DNA of 64,000 nucleotides from Planctomycetota bacterium (GTDB lineage: Bacteria; Planctomycetota; Planctomycetia; Planctomycetales; Planctomycetaceae): NCBI GenBank assembly GCA_030836185.1, contig JAURQH010000047.1, positions 115,017 through 179,016 on the forward strand, written 5' to 3'. Under the pieces are notes generated by a model. It was not told the DNA's origin, did no database searches, and saw only the letters and a program-made list of their open reading frames with translations. Made by a program: the position numbers and the translations under genes. Below, one piece after another: positions 36,506 to 48,344 of the stretch (position 1 is the stretch's first letter; each line of letters opens with the position of its first letter).

Positions 36506-37128
36506 GATGCATTGTTTCCTTGCGAGGTCAGTCCGAGGTCGGAGACCATTTTGTAAATGTATTTGCCCAGCATGTCGGCTTCGATATTGACCGTATGACC
36601 CACAGCCCGCTCACCCAATGTCGTGACTTCCAACGTATGTGGAATGAGAGCCACACTGAAACAATCCGGCTCGACATCCACCAACGTCAAACTGATGCCA
36701 TCGACGGCGACGGATCCTTTAGGAATCATCAGCTTTGAAATTTCGGTAGGTACGGTAAACCACATTCGCACCCAGCCTCCATCCTCGTCAATCGTTTTGA
36801 CGGTCGCAGTTGCATCGACATGTCCCTGGACGAAGTGGCCACCGAGTCGGGCGTCGGCTTTGAGTGATCGTTCCAGATTGACAAGACTGCCAACTTGAAG
36901 TTCGCCGAGATTCGTTTTGGAGAGCGTTTCGTCACCAGCCTGAAACTGCCAGGTCTTGTCAGTGAATTCCACGACCGTTAAGCAACAGCCATTGATGGCG
37001 ACACTTTCGCCCAGCGTACACTCGCCTGCCATGCAGTCCGGCACATCAATCGCCAGACGCAGAGCGGCTTCACCCTCAGGGATGAGAGCGGCAACGCGAC
37101 CTGTGCCTTCCACGAGACCCGTAAACAT
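36502..37128 (-). CDS. ribE: Riboflavin synthase alpha chain
   Basis: Dismutates two 6,7-dimethyl-8-ribityllumazine molecules to riboflavin. The start is placed at ATG 37128, giving 208 residues and the family's conserved MFTGLVEGTGRV opening. Two lumazine-binding domains are seen, the second beginning near GGHFVQGHVDATATV (about 95). The frame is open further upstream but that part lacks similarity. The 4 nt overlap with rsmA indicates an operon. Confidence 0.95.
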   Translation of the reverse strand: MFTGLVEGTGRVAALIPEGEAALRLAIDVPDCMAGECTLGESVAINGCCLTVVEFTDKTWQFQAGDETLSKTNLGELQVGSLVNLERSLKADARLGGHFVQGHVDATATVKTIDEDGGWVRMWFTVPTEISKLMIPKGSVAVDGISLTLVDVEPDCFSVALIPHTLEVTTLGERAVGHTVNIEADMLGKYIYKMVSDLGLTSQGNNAS

Positions 37129-38858
<1,730 letters not shown>

Positions 38859-38866
38859 ATTTGTAA

Positions 38867-38883
38867 GGTCCGCTGTGCGGACC
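38867..38883 (+). repeat. Perfect hairpin after eno
   Basis: GGTCCGC, TGT, GCGGACC: a perfect 7 bp stem with a 3 nt loop, 9 nt after the eno stop and ahead of the main terminator. It may protect the mRNA 3' end or be a repeat element. Confidence 0.5.
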
Positions 38884-38904
38884 GTTGTTCAGCTCTAAAT
38901 TCTA

Positions 38905-38940
38905 AAACCGACGTGGGAACTATCCTGCGTCGGTTTTTTT
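38905..38940 (+). terminator. Intrinsic terminator of eno
   Basis: AAACCGACG (38905-38913) pairs with CGTCGGTTT (38928-38936), with further pairing possible inside the loop, and a run of Ts follows to 38940. This is the clearest intrinsic terminator in the window. Confidence 0.85.
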
Positions 38941-39054
38941 ATTGCATACTATTGTCAGTTTTCTTGATCATGAAACAGCCTCTTGAATCGAAGCCGTTAT
39001 TCAAGAATACTGTGCGGTGAAACTCATTTTCTTTGACACGACAGATCGGCCGCC

Positions 39055-39582
39055 ATGCCTTCTCTCTCAAAACTTGTCCTTCTGTTGGCGGTTATCAGCG
39101 TGGCAGGTTGTGATCTCGCCGCTGACCTCGATCCTAAAACCGAGCCGACGCAGATTTATATGAGTGAGTTTCAAGGGCTCGATTATCGCGCACGTCCCGA
39201 ACTGCAGCGTCTGCGGGAATCTCTTAAATCGATCAAAAATTCGGGCAACCTGGACGCCATGGGGCAAGCAATGATCGATCTGGGAGAAAAGCATCGATCA
39301 CTGGGAGAAAGAGTTTTGCGGTTAAAGGCCATCAATGTGGATGCTGATGTCGTCGCCTATGTCGAAAAATTCGCGTCTCGCTATCGAGAGATCGGTGATT
39401 TACACACCAAAGCGGGACAAGCGGCCATTGATCGTGATGAGTCGACGATGAACGATCTCAAACCCCAACTCGCCCAGATGCAAACTTGGCTGAATGAATT
39501 GCAGAGCGAACGAGAGAAACTGTTTGAAACTCTCTCCACACGCTATGGCGGTAAAGAGTTCAACACGGTCGATTATCATTAA
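39055..39582 (+). CDS. Helical lipoprotein, function unknown
   Basis: This protein has 175 residues. It starts with a signal peptide and lipobox (LLLAVISVAGC), so lipid anchoring at residue 19 is likely. The mature part is almost wholly helical and charged, resembling a coiled-coil bundle (LQRLRESLKSIKNSGNLDAM and LNELQSEREKLFETL). No family is recognised. It is convergent with the Ser/Thr kinase gene, 106 nt away. Confidence 0.65.
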   Translation: MPSLSKLVLLLAVISVAGCDLAADLDPKTEPTQIYMSEFQGLDYRARPELQRLRESLKSIKNSGNLDAMGQAMIDLGEKHRSLGERVLRLKAINVDADVVAYVEKFASRYREIGDLHTKAGQAAIDRDESTMNDLKPQLAQMQTWLNELQSEREKLFETLSTRYGGKEFNTVDYH

Positions 39583-39688
39583 GGCAGTCACGCGAACTGT
39601 AAAAATTAATTGTTTTTTATCTGCGACCTCAGCGTGAGATGTTCGCAATGCCGGATCACTTGCACAAATCACATCAACCCGAAACCGC

Positions 39689-41185
39689 TTACGGAGACGG
39701 CGATGACTTGGCGAGCATTTCGTCATTCTTCTCTTCGAACTGCACCAAGAACAGTGTCATGGCTTCAGGCAGCTTGGCACGATTGATTTGAGAAATCAGC
39801 AAATGTGATTCTTCATAACGATTATCCAAATTGGCAAGAATCGCTTTTCCCGCATCGGCGACAGCCAGCGCGTAAGTATCGCTTTGGCGGATGGAAAACT
39901 CGTTGATCAGTTTTTCCGCTTCAACGAGACGATTCACCCGGATCAAATTGATGAGAACCTGAACTCGTGCTTTGTCGCTATATTCCGGGTCATTGGGAAA
40001 ATTCGTGACGACCGCTTGCCAGGCATCCAGCGTGTTGATTTGCAAGGCTTTCAGGTATTGCTGAGCGGCGGTCTCTTCGGCAGACGTTTCAATTCGATCA
40101 ACGGGGGCTTCCGCCGCAAAGGGATCGGGAGTTCTCATCACCCAGCCAATCCCCGCCGAGATCAGCAAGACGGGAATCACGCCGGCAAACAACAGACCAA
40201 TTTTTTTTCCCACATTGGGGGGAATAAGCGAAGCCTGTGATTGAGAGTTCGACAGTGTGAATTCACCAAGTTTCAAATCGGGAGAGTCGGGATCTTCCTG
40301 GATTAACTTGGAAATTTTGCGGATCTCTTTGAGGACTTCCCCCGCATCGTTGGGGCGATCAGATATTTTTTTCGCCATTAACTGGTTGACGATTTCGATC
40401 AAACGAACGGGAAGATCACTCCGAATGGCCGCCAATGGTTCGGGTTCTTCATTCAGATGTTTCACAGCAATCGCCATAGGAGACTCACCATCGAACGGTG
40501 GTCGCCCGGCTAACATGTGATAACAGGTGACACCAAACGAATAGAGATCGCTACGCTGATCGACTTTCTTACCATGAATCTGTTCGGGGCTCATGTAGAG
40601 AGGCGTCCCCATTGTCATTCCGACCTGTGTCAGGTTCACACCTTCGTTGTTGGTCGAAAGTTGAGCGAGACCAAAGTCGGCAACCTTCACTTCCCCTTTG
40701 CGGGTCAACATGATGTTTTCGGGCTTGATGTCGCGGTGGACAATACCGGCTTCTGCAGCCGCTTGTAACGCGGCAGCCGTTTGTCTCATGATATGCAAAG
40801 CCAGTTTCAGGTCGGGTGGTCCTTTCTTCTGGACGAACTCTTTCAGATTCGGACCTTCCACATATTCCTGCGCGATGTAATGAATCCCTTCCTCATTTCC
40901 CACCACATAAACCTGAACGATGTTGGGATGAGTGAGACCCCCCGCCGCGGTCGCTTCCTGCTCGAAGCGTTTGATCAAAATCTGATTTTTTTCGTCGAGT
41001 AAATCCGCGCGCAGAACCTTGATGGCGACCTGACGTTTGATCGAACTTTGCTCGGCCAGGTAAACCTCGGCCATGCCACCTTTGCCCAAACGTCGCAAGA
41101 TACGAAATTCGCCCAACGTCTGATCCTGAAGATCTTCTGCCGACAGATTGTTCTTCGAGGATTTACCAGAGGGAGATTCAGCCAT
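39689..41185 (-). CDS. Membrane Ser/Thr protein kinase (PknB/Hanks type)
   Basis: This protein has 498 residues. The kinase domain spans about 26-285: glycine loop [10 protein letters not shown] (33-42), ATP-anchoring Lys56 (VAIKVL), catalytic HRDIKPEN with Asp152, DFG at 170-172, and [11 protein letters not shown]. All catalytic residues are present, so it should be active. One membrane helix lies at about 330-350 ([19 protein letters not shown]). The C-terminal about 130 residues outside the membrane are helical (TPR-like), without PASTA repeats. The target is unknown. It is divergent from the DUF1080 gene. Confidence 0.93.
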   Translation of the reverse strand: MAESPSGKSSKNNLSAEDLQDQTLGEFRILRRLGKGGMAEVYLAEQSSIKRQVAIKVLRADLLDEKNQILIKRFEQEATAAGGLTHPNIVQVYVVGNEEGIHYIAQEYVEGPNLKEFVQKKGPPDLKLALHIMRQTAAALQAAAEAGIVHRDIKPENIMLTRKGEVKVADFGLAQLSTNNEGVNLTQVGMTMGTPLYMSPEQIHGKKVDQRSDLYSFGVTCYHMLAGRPPFDGESPMAIAVKHLNEEPEPLAAIRSDLPVRLIEIVNQLMAKKISDRPNDAGEVLKEIRKISKLIQEDPDSPDLKLGEFTLSNSQSQASLIPPNVGKKIGLLFAGVIPVLLISAGIGWVMRTPDPFAAEAPVDRIETSAEETAAQQYLKALQINTLDAWQAVVTNFPNDPEYSDKARVQVLINLIRVNRLVEAEKLINEFSIRQSDTYALAVADAGKAILANLDNRYEESHLLISQINRAKLPEAMTLFLVQFEEKNDEMLAKSSPSP

Positions 41186-41421
41186 TCAATCGGGATTCAG
41201 TTTGAAATAAGAGAAAGGATCTAAACTCTAAAATACGTCGCAGGACTCATGATACTCAAGCAGGATTCAGGAAGAAATGGGTCAATTGGAACTGAAGATC
41301 GTTACAAACGGTCCCTTCAGGACTCGATTCAGGAGAAATGAGGGTGAATTTCTTGCAGCGCGTCTGCTCTCGCGTCATGCTGAATGACCCGTTTGACGCC
41401 CAATCCAGAGGATATAGACCC

Positions 41422-42525
41422 ATGAGACGCTTTGTTGTTTACCTGCTCACCTTCTGCCTCGTTTCAAGTTTCTCGGTCTTTGCACAAGATCAGAAAATCG
41501 ATCCGAAAACCTACGTCTTCACCGACTCCAAAGATGTCGACGAAGATTATGCCTATCAGGGTGAGTACGTCGGATCGGTGGACGGCGAGAAAACCGGTTT
41601 GCAGGTCATCGCCAAAGGGGGAGGAAACTTCGAAGGACTGCTGCTGTTGGGTGGCCTTCCGGGAGCAGGATGGAACGGCGAATCACAATGGCGCATGAAC
41701 GGGAAACGCAATGATGACTCTCTCACTTTCACCCGTGAGAGCTATCGCGAAGTCGATGCGACGAAAGAAAAAACGACCATCACGTATCACATTGATGGCA
41801 AGACGGTTCAAGTCAAATCGGCGACCGGAAAATCATTGGGAAGTCTAAAAAAAGTCCATCGAAAAAGTCCCACTTTGGGACACCCCGCACCGTGGGGAGC
41901 CGTCAGCCTTTTTGATGGCGACGATCTGTATCAATTCAAAGCAGGCCGTATCTCTGCAAATGGATTGCTGGAACAAGGAAGCTCATTGCGAGATGTCTAT
42001 TTGAAAGATGTCTACGACGATTTCATTTTACACTTTGAATTTCGTCTACCGTATAAGCCGTATGGGGTCGGACAAGATCGCGGGAATAGCGGCTGTTACA
42101 TTCAACAGCGTTACGAAGTACAAATTCTGGATACGTTCGGACTCGATCTCGAATTCAATCATTGCGGCGCGCTATACCGTTATAAAGCTCCCGATCTTAA
42201 TATGAGTCTTCCACCGCTTCAGTGGCAAACTTATGACATTGAATTCAAATCGGCCCGTTTCAACGGCAAAGGTGAGAAGACCAAAAATGCCATGATCACC
42301 GTTTGGCAGAATGGTGTGAAAATTCACGACAATTTCGAACTCGAACGAAAAACCGGAGCCGGCAAACAGGAAGGTCTTGAAGAATTTGTGACCAAACTTC
42401 AGGATCACGGCAATCCGGTTCGCTTCCGAAACATGTGGATCATCGACTTGAACCGTCCGGTCCCGTCACCAGCAGCACACCCCGGGTTTGAACTCTGGTC
42501 TCCCGAGCATGTCGTGGGAAAATGA
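41422..42525 (+). CDS. Exported DUF1080 (3-keto-disaccharide hydrolase-like) protein
   Basis: The ATG at 41422 (AGAGGA about 9 nt upstream) gives 367 residues with a signal peptide (VVYLLTFCLVSSFSVFAQ). The C-terminal half is a DUF1080 domain, a concanavalin-like beta-sandwich: GAVSLFDGDDLYQF, YDDFILHFEFRLP, GNSGCYIQQRYEVQILD, and NPVRFRNMWIIDL. Characterised relatives hydrolyse 3-keto-glycosides; activity and substrate here are inferred. Residues about 30-130 form a separate N-terminal beta domain. It is convergent with the thioredoxin-like gene, 15 nt away. Confidence 0.88.
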   Translation: MRRFVVYLLTFCLVSSFSVFAQDQKIDPKTYVFTDSKDVDEDYAYQGEYVGSVDGEKTGLQVIAKGGGNFEGLLLLGGLPGAGWNGESQWRMNGKRNDDSLTFTRESYREVDATKEKTTITYHIDGKTVQVKSATGKSLGSLKKVHRKSPTLGHPAPWGAVSLFDGDDLYQFKAGRISANGLLEQGSSLRDVYLKDVYDDFILHFEFRLPYKPYGVGQDRGNSGCYIQQRYEVQILDTFGLDLEFNHCGALYRYKAPDLNMSLPPLQWQTYDIEFKSARFNGKGEKTKNAMITVWQNGVKIHDNFELERKTGAGKQEGLEEFVTKLQDHGNPVRFRNMWIIDLNRPVPSPAAHPGFELWSPEHVVGK

Positions 42526-42540
42526 GCGACTGATGTTTGA

Positions 42541-44124
42541 TCATTCAGGAGATTCGTCTGCTGTGTTCGGACGAGTCTCTTTTTTATTGGTCGAATCGGT
42601 TGTTGAATTGTCTTGATCGGATGCCGTTGTGCGTGCGTTTTTCACGTCCTCATTGACGACTTCTTCGGCAAGCAATTCTTTGATTTTACGCTCGATTTCG
42701 CGTGCGATGGTTGGCCCTGTTCCAATGCGAATCAAATGAATCTTTCCATCGCGTCCAATCAAAACCATTTGTGGCAGACTGACAACGTGATATTTTTGCT
42801 GAAATTCACTCTGCGGTCCTGTGATGGCAAGTGGATAGTTTAAGGCTTTCTGTCTCGCATATTTTTTCAGAACATCCAACTCTTCTTTTTGAGGAACATC
42901 GCGGTCGAGTTCTTTGGTAATCTGATCTCGCTGTTCGTCCCAGGCGTAATTATAAAAGCGAGTGACACCCACCACGACCAATCCCTCTTCTTCGTACCGC
43001 TCATGCCAGCGTGATAAATGCGGAAACGAATCCAAACAGGGAATACACCAAACCGACCAGAAGTCGAGCAGTACGACTTTGCCGGCATACGCTGATTCTG
43101 TGAGAGGTTCGCTATTGATCCAGGAGATCGCTTGTGGAGGAGTCCAGTCGGTCTTTAGTAATTTGGCATGACGTTGGCCGTCAATGACCAACTGCTGCAA
43201 ATAGGGAAGCGAACGTTTTGCAATCATCACTTTTTGCGTAATGACACGTTCTTCACTTTCGATACTGTTAATAAAGTCTCGTGATTTTTTCAGTAACTCA
43301 GAAGCCCGATCCGGGTGTGATCGTGAGAGGGCATTAATGGCGGTCAAATGGGCATCGAGATAGGCGGCCAGGATCTCGGCATGATCCTGAAATTCCTTGG
43401 CTTTCAATTCTAAAAAAACAAGCTGACGATGTCGGGCATCATCGAGATCATCGGCACCTGTCACATCTCGTAAAGTGACTCGCGATTGCAGGGCATTGGC
43501 CAATCGTAAAACGAAGTCTGCCGAAGCGGATTGATTCTCATATTCCTCCTTGGCCTGTTGCAATTCTTCCATCAAATAACGGTCGGCATCGTCATATTTT
43601 TGCAACCCGATCAGAAAGTTAATCAACCGCAAGCGAACTTCGTGAACCGCACCGATGAGTCGCGTATCGGTTTCATCATCACCAGATTCAGCTCGATGCT
43701 TGAGCATCGTGAGAATCGTTTCGAACCGTTTCTCAACTTGATGGCTTTGTTTGGCCACCAAACCGTAACCCGACATTGCGTCGAGAGCGTTGGCCATCTG
43801 GTGATAAAGCTCAGGGCGTTTGGCGGTCGCCGAAAGATAATATTTCACCAACTGTTCCATATGTTTGAACGCGGCCGCATGATCGTCCATCCGACGATAG
43901 GCGTAGGCGAAATTCATATGTAGCGCATGAATGCGAGCAGAGTCGGGAAATTCAACCAGTTGCTTTTCGAGTTCTTCTTCTGCCGCTTCGAGTTCACTTT
44001 GTTGCAGATGTGTCTGCACATCACGAATCGCAGTGCGTTCCTCGGGAGAGACCTCCAGCGTCTCTGCCCCCATCAAAAGGACAGGTAACGTCAGAATTCC
44101 AATCATGATCAATAGTTGTCGCAT
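42541..44124 (-). CDS. Exported thioredoxin-fold (TlpA/ResA-like) protein with helical N-terminal half
   Basis: The ATG at 44124 has AAAGGAG about 10 nt upstream and gives 527 residues; the frame opens further up but that start would precede the signal peptide. A signal sequence (LLIMIGILTLPVLLMGAE) leads into about 300 residues of TPR-like helices, then a thioredoxin domain (about 335-480) with the redox pair CIPC in FWSVWCIPC and the cis-Pro loop VVSLPQMVLIG. The tail is acidic and disordered. It probably exchanges thiols in the periplasm; the helical part may recruit a partner (inference). Confidence 0.85.
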   Translation of the reverse strand: MRQLLIMIGILTLPVLLMGAETLEVSPEERTAIRDVQTHLQQSELEAAEEELEKQLVEFPDSARIHALHMNFAYAYRRMDDHAAAFKHMEQLVKYYLSATAKRPELYHQMANALDAMSGYGLVAKQSHQVEKRFETILTMLKHRAESGDDETDTRLIGAVHEVRLRLINFLIGLQKYDDADRYLMEELQQAKEEYENQSASADFVLRLANALQSRVTLRDVTGADDLDDARHRQLVFLELKAKEFQDHAEILAAYLDAHLTAINALSRSHPDRASELLKKSRDFINSIESEERVITQKVMIAKRSLPYLQQLVIDGQRHAKLLKTDWTPPQAISWINSEPLTESAYAGKVVLLDFWSVWCIPCLDSFPHLSRWHERYEEEGLVVVGVTRFYNYAWDEQRDQITKELDRDVPQKEELDVLKKYARQKALNYPLAITGPQSEFQQKYHVVSLPQMVLIGRDGKIHLIRIGTGPTIAREIERKIKELLAEEVVNEDVKNARTTASDQDNSTTDSTNKKETRPNTADESPE

Positions 44125-44219
44125 TCCTCGAAGCTCCTTTTGAGCCGCGTAGTTTAGTACGAATGGTGAGTTTCTGGCGACTCCGATTTCCTGCGGAAAG
44201 AGAGGAAAATTGTCACACT

Positions 44220-44663
44220 TCAGGAAAACTGTGGCATCACCCAGTACCAAACAACAAGAAGAGACGCGCAAGCGTACACTCCTGCCATGATATCATCGGC
44301 CATGACCCCCCATCCCTCGGGAAGTCGTTCGAGTCTTCGAATGGGCCAAGGCTTTGTGATATCGAAAATCCGAAACAGCACAAAACCCAGGATTGCCGAA
44401 ACAAAATTGACGGGGAGGCAAGCAAAGACCACAAAAAACGCCACGATCTCGTCGAATACCACTGATCCCGGATCCTTTCGTCCAATAACTCGCGCCCCGA
44501 TATTACAAATGGGAACTCCCACCAAAAAAAGCAGCACACCGATGAAAGCCTGTAGTCCATAAGCCTGTAAACCCGACTCGGGAAGCATGGTTTGAATGAC
44601 CCAGATCAAAGGGGGACCGAGTAGACTTCCAAATGTTCCCGGTGCAACGGGGACCAATCCCAA
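44220..44663 (-). CDS. pgpA: Phosphatidylglycerophosphatase A-like membrane protein, start uncertain
   Basis: Dephosphorylates phosphatidylglycerophosphate in phospholipid synthesis. The 147 residues from TTG 44663 contain the family motifs VAPGTFGSL, VVFDEIVAFF, FRIFDITKPWPI and GVMADDIMAG, with four membrane helices. However, PgpA-like sequence continues upstream in frame (FGYWLSIGFGLG) to a TAG at 44745-44747 without any ATG, GTG or TTG. An ATG at 44751 is in another frame and would need a one-base shift to join. The true start may be a rare codon (ATT 44735 or CTG 44705), or there is a frameshift. Confidence 0.8.
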   Translation of the reverse strand: MGLVPVAPGTFGSLLGPPLIWVIQTMLPESGLQAYGLQAFIGVLLFLVGVPICNIGARVIGRKDPGSVVFDEIVAFFVVFACLPVNFVSAILGFVLFRIFDITKPWPIRRLERLPEGWGVMADDIMAGVYACASLLVVWYWVMPQFS

Positions 44664-44916
44664 GCCGAATCCGATCGATAACCAGTAACCGAATCGCTGG
44701 AGCAGACTTAAAGATTTCGGGCTTTTCTCGGAAATGGGACCGGCCTATCATTCGCGTCTGTTTGCGGGTGGAGGGCCGATGTCGGTTGCCTCCCAGCCGC
44801 AGATGTTGACAATAGAACTAAGAGTACAACACTCGTGTCAGTGACAAAAGAGTTCAAGACAATTCTTGCACTGAGAATCATAATAGCGATACCCCCTTCG
44901 CCCGACGGGAGCCCCG

Positions 44917-46644
44917 ATGTCTGACAAAAACGGCCTCAGCAAACTCGAAATCCTCAAAGAGAACAGCCGACAGTTGCGCGGCACCATTGCCGAGGAACTT
45001 GTGAACGGAGAAGACAACTTCTCTGGAGATGCGGTGCAGTTATTGAAGCATCACGGCACCTATCAGCAAGATGATCGCGATTTGCGAAAAGCCAAAAACC
45101 CGGATGGAACCCCGAAAGGGAAAACATTCATCTGCATGGTGCGGACTCGCATTCCTGGTGGAAGAGTGAATGCAAAGGACTTTCTGACGCATCTCGATCT
45201 TTGTGAGAAGTATGGCGATGGCACTTTGCGGGTCACAACCCGACAGGGTTTTCAACTCCATCATGTCGTCAAAGATAACCTCAAAGAAACCATGCAGGGA
45301 ATCAACGAAACTTTACTCACCACTATGGCGGCCTGCGGTGATGTCGAACGCAACGTGATGTGCTGCCCGGCACCTCACAAAAATAATCAAGTCTGGGGTC
45401 AACTACAGGAAGATACCGACAAAGTTGCCGAGCACTTGAAGCCGCAAACAACCGCCTATGCGGATATCTGGTTGAGGGAAGCCGATGACACAGAATCTGG
45501 TAATGGAGAGAAAATTGCCGAGTTCAAACCGGTGGAAGAACCGATTTATGGAGAGCGCTATCTTCCTCGGAAGTTCAAAACGGCTTTTGCCCTCCCCGAA
45601 GATAACTGCATCGATATCTACACTCAGGATCTTGGTTTTCTGGGCATTGTCGAGAACGATGAACTGATTGGATACAACGTCATTGTTGGTGGAGGGATGG
45701 GAACCACTCCTTCGGTCAAAGATACATTCCCGGCAGCCGGTCAGAAGATGACCTATGTCCCTCGAGACCAGGTTTGTGCCATTGCTGAAGCAATCGTCAA
45801 AGTGCAGCGAGATTTTGGAAATCGCGAAAATCGCAAACGTGCTCGCATGAAGTACCTGATTTTCGATTGGGGTTTGGAAAAATTCAAAACGAAGGTCGAA
45901 GAATACTACGGCGCTTCCCTTCCCGCTCCCCATGCTGCCGATGTGACGGGAGTCGAAGACCACATGGGTTGGCACGAACAGGGTGACGGAAAACTGTTTC
46001 TCGGGATCAATGTGCAATGTGGTCGTATTAAAGATGATGGCAATGCCCGGTACAAAACCGGAATCAGAACGCTGATTGAAAAATATGGTATGGAGACGCG
46101 ACTGACCGCACGGCAGGGTGTCATCCTGTGCGATATCGATCCGGTCGACAAAGACGACATCGTCGCCATTCTCAATGATCACGGCATCACGCCAGCGGAA
46201 GAATTGACTCTCATCAATCGCTATTCAATGGCATGCCCGGCATTTCCCACTTGTGGTTTGGCCATTACGGAATCGGAACGAGCCATCGAAGACATACTTT
46301 CCGAGTTGGAATCAGAGATGAAATCGCTCGGCATCATCGACGAAAAAATTGCGCTGCATATGACCGGTTGTCCGAATGGTTGTGCGCGTCCCTACGTTCC
46401 TGATATCGGTCTCGTGGGAAAAGCCAAAGACAAGTACACCGTTTTTCTGGGTGGAAATGCGGAAGGAACGAGGATCAATTATATCTATCAAGACTTGGTA
46501 CCTCGCGCCGAGATTCTCTCAACCTTACGTCCCGCGTTCACCCGCTTCAAAGAGGAGCGAGACACAGGAGAATCGTTTGGCGACTTCTGTCACCGCATCG
46601 GTCAGGAAGCGATGCAGGCACACGCAGAATCGTTTGGCTCGTAA
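44917..46644 (+). CDS. cysI: Siroheme sulfite/nitrite reductase, most like sulfite reductase hemoprotein
   Basis: This 575-residue cytoplasmic enzyme carries out six-electron reduction, most likely sulfite to sulfide in sulfur assimilation. The two ferredoxin-like half-domains and the 4Fe-4S/siroheme domains are in the usual order. The cluster Cys residues lie in ACPAFPTCGLA and GCPNGCARP; the neighbouring LVGKAKDKYTVFLGGN and GTRINYIYQD match the sulfite-reductase rather than the nitrite-reductase branch. Substrate-binding Arg in RVTTRQGFQLH is present. No flavoprotein partner gene is adjacent, so the electron donor may be ferredoxin (inference). Confidence 0.92.
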   Translation: MSDKNGLSKLEILKENSRQLRGTIAEELVNGEDNFSGDAVQLLKHHGTYQQDDRDLRKAKNPDGTPKGKTFICMVRTRIPGGRVNAKDFLTHLDLCEKYGDGTLRVTTRQGFQLHHVVKDNLKETMQGINETLLTTMAACGDVERNVMCCPAPHKNNQVWGQLQEDTDKVAEHLKPQTTAYADIWLREADDTESGNGEKIAEFKPVEEPIYGERYLPRKFKTAFALPEDNCIDIYTQDLGFLGIVENDELIGYNVIVGGGMGTTPSVKDTFPAAGQKMTYVPRDQVCAIAEAIVKVQRDFGNRENRKRARMKYLIFDWGLEKFKTKVEEYYGASLPAPHAADVTGVEDHMGWHEQGDGKLFLGINVQCGRIKDDGNARYKTGIRTLIEKYGMETRLTARQGVILCDIDPVDKDDIVAILNDHGITPAEELTLINRYSMACPAFPTCGLAITESERAIEDILSELESEMKSLGIIDEKIALHMTGCPNGCARPYVPDIGLVGKAKDKYTVFLGGNAEGTRINYIYQDLVPRAEILSTLRPAFTRFKEERDTGESFGDFCHRIGQEAMQAHAESFGS

Positions 46645-47124
46645 TCATTTCCGAACGACTTCAGTTGCTATAGCGGTAAAATTGACTGAATTTTCAACTT
46701 TTTCATTTCGAATTAGATGTAAATTTTTCATTAATATAACTATAGTCTTATCTTGGGATTACGCCAATTCGTACAGTCTCAAGTGCAGGATTGACCGAAA
46801 ATTCCGGTTGTTTCATCGATCAATTACCGATAACTTCCGAATAGGCTCTTAACTTGGCCTGCAAACATTTCGCTCTGTATTGCCCATCTGTTGTCAAATA
46901 TGACTCGGCAGAGCGCGTTGACTATTGTTGAAAAATCACTCACGGCATTCGCCGGAGTTTAAAACTATAATTGAAAAATCAATGGTCAGCCAAAGCCGAC
47001 CGTATCCCTCAAAACAAAAGTCAGTGACTGTGAAGTTTTCACACAGTCTTCAATTTGTGGTTGTTGGTAGTTTGAACTTTCACTCACGTTTTTAATTTTT
47101 TGGTCTTATTTTATGGAGGTCGCG
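46645..47124 (+). other. AT-rich intergenic region and leader of the DUF1559 gene
   Basis: No gene is seen in these 480 bp. A TATAAT-like box (46966-46971) lacks a matching -35 element at the right distance. A hairpin at 47026-47048 would lie in the leader of the next gene, and GGAGG at 47115-47119 is its ribosome site. Confidence 0.45.
47026..47048 (+). promoter_or_regulatory. Hairpin in the leader of the DUF1559 gene
   Basis: GACTGTG (47026-47032) and CACAGTC (47042-47048) form a perfect 7 bp stem, with an alternative inner pairing TGTGAA/TTCACA. It lies about 75 nt before the start codon. The role is unknown; mRNA stabilisation is one possibility. Confidence 0.35.
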
Positions 47125-48201
47125 ATGTCCAAACACAGACAGAGACGCGGTTTTACGCTGATTGAATTACTGGTGGTGATTGCCATCATCGCCGTGCTGG
47201 TTGCTTTGCTGCTGCCGGCAGTTCAGCAAGCTCGTGAAGCGGCTCGCCGCAGTAGTTGCAAAAACAATCTGAAGCAACTCGGTTTGGCTTTACACAATTA
47301 TCATGACACTTACAAAGTCTTTCCGATGGGAGCACAGGAACGACCCGGATCCTACGGCGCAGATGTGAATGGGAATAGTGGAGTTGGAAACTATGAAAGC
47401 TGGGGTTGGGGTGCTTCCATTCTACCTTATATGGATCAATCACCTCTTTACAATTCGTTAGATGTCGGCGGTCGAACCTTGAGCGAAGTTTGTGCGGTCG
47501 CTGCAGGTGGAAATCAACAGGCTCGCAATCTGTTACAAACTGCCTTGCCCGCTTTCAATTGCCCCTCCGATCCTGGTGGAGTGGTGATGGACAAAAGCCG
47601 TTCCAACCTCAATGGTGGTAATGGCCGAAATTTCGCGGGAGATGCAGGACTGCCCGGAAACTTTGACGTATCCAAGTCGAACTACATCGGCAACTGCGGA
47701 TACAACGATGTTGATCAAACTAATAAGAACCAGCAACGTGGAGTGTTCCAACGTCGCCATGCATATAAAATGCGTGACATCACCGATGGAACATCCAATA
47801 CAATTCTGGTCGGCGAGCGAACATCCATTAACGCCTCTGGAACCTGGTTAGGAAATCGTAATCCCGGTGGTGGTGGCTGGCAGGGTGCCGATTACACTCT
47901 GGGTCGTGTCTCCATTCCCATTAATATCGACAAATCTCACCCCAACGGTGCCAATGCTCATTGGGGAACCGAAGGCTTCAGTAGTGAGCACGTTGGTGGT
48001 ACTCACTTTGTGATGGGCGATGGTTCGGTCATTTTTCTTAGTGAAAACATCGACTACAACCTGCACATCAATGCCACTGACCGGCTACGTGACGGGGATG
48101 GCCCCACCAGAACCGGTTGGGGCAATAACGTGACCTCTCAGTTGGGTGTCTACCAACGCTTGGGAATTCGTGATGATGGGCAACCGGTTGGAGCGTTCTG
48201 A
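47125..48201 (+). CDS. DUF1559 protein with prepilin-type N-terminus
   Basis: The protein has 358 residues from ATG 47125, chosen because GGAGG stands 5 nt upstream; an in-frame ATG at 47113 precedes that site. The N-terminus is a type IV pilin-like signal ([36 protein letters not shown] lies across residues 7-42), cleaved after Gly. The C-terminus carries the H-x9-DG signature ([11 protein letters not shown]). These proteins form very large planctomycete families and are thought to be pseudopilins or cell-envelope proteins; the role is not established. A terminator follows, and the partner lipoprotein gene lies 144 nt downstream. Confidence 0.95.
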   Translation: MSKHRQRRGFTLIELLVVIAIIAVLVALLLPAVQQAREAARRSSCKNNLKQLGLALHNYHDTYKVFPMGAQERPGSYGADVNGNSGVGNYESWGWGASILPYMDQSPLYNSLDVGGRTLSEVCAVAAGGNQQARNLLQTALPAFNCPSDPGGVVMDKSRSNLNGGNGRNFAGDAGLPGNFDVSKSNYIGNCGYNDVDQTNKNQQRGVFQRRHAYKMRDITDGTSNTILVGERTSINASGTWLGNRNPGGGGWQGADYTLGRVSIPINIDKSHPNGANAHWGTEGFSSEHVGGTHFVMGDGSVIFLSENIDYNLHINATDRLRDGDGPTRTGWGNNVTSQLGVYQRLGIRDDGQPVGAF

Positions 48202-48234
48202 TTCTCTGTTCTATGTCTTTGCCATATTCTCAGC

Positions 48235-48267
48235 AAACTCGGCTCTTGTACTGAGGGCCGGGTTTTT
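48235..48267 (+). terminator. Intrinsic terminator after the DUF1559 gene
   Basis: AAACTCGGC (48235-48243) pairs with GCCGGGTTT (48257-48265; one G-T pair), and the T-run extends to 48267. It lies 34 nt after the stop codon and separates the DUF1559 gene from the following lipoprotein gene. Confidence 0.75.
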
Positions 48268-48344
48268 CCACACATTATAATTCTGTTTAGTCGATAAGAT
48301 ATTCAGCCATCTTTGTTGACCGGGCCACTCTGGGAGAACGAACC

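Noticed and set aside
46966..46971. TATAAT as the promoter of the DUF1559 gene
   Set aside because: No -35-like element at 16-19 bp; the region is AT-rich so the box may be chance.
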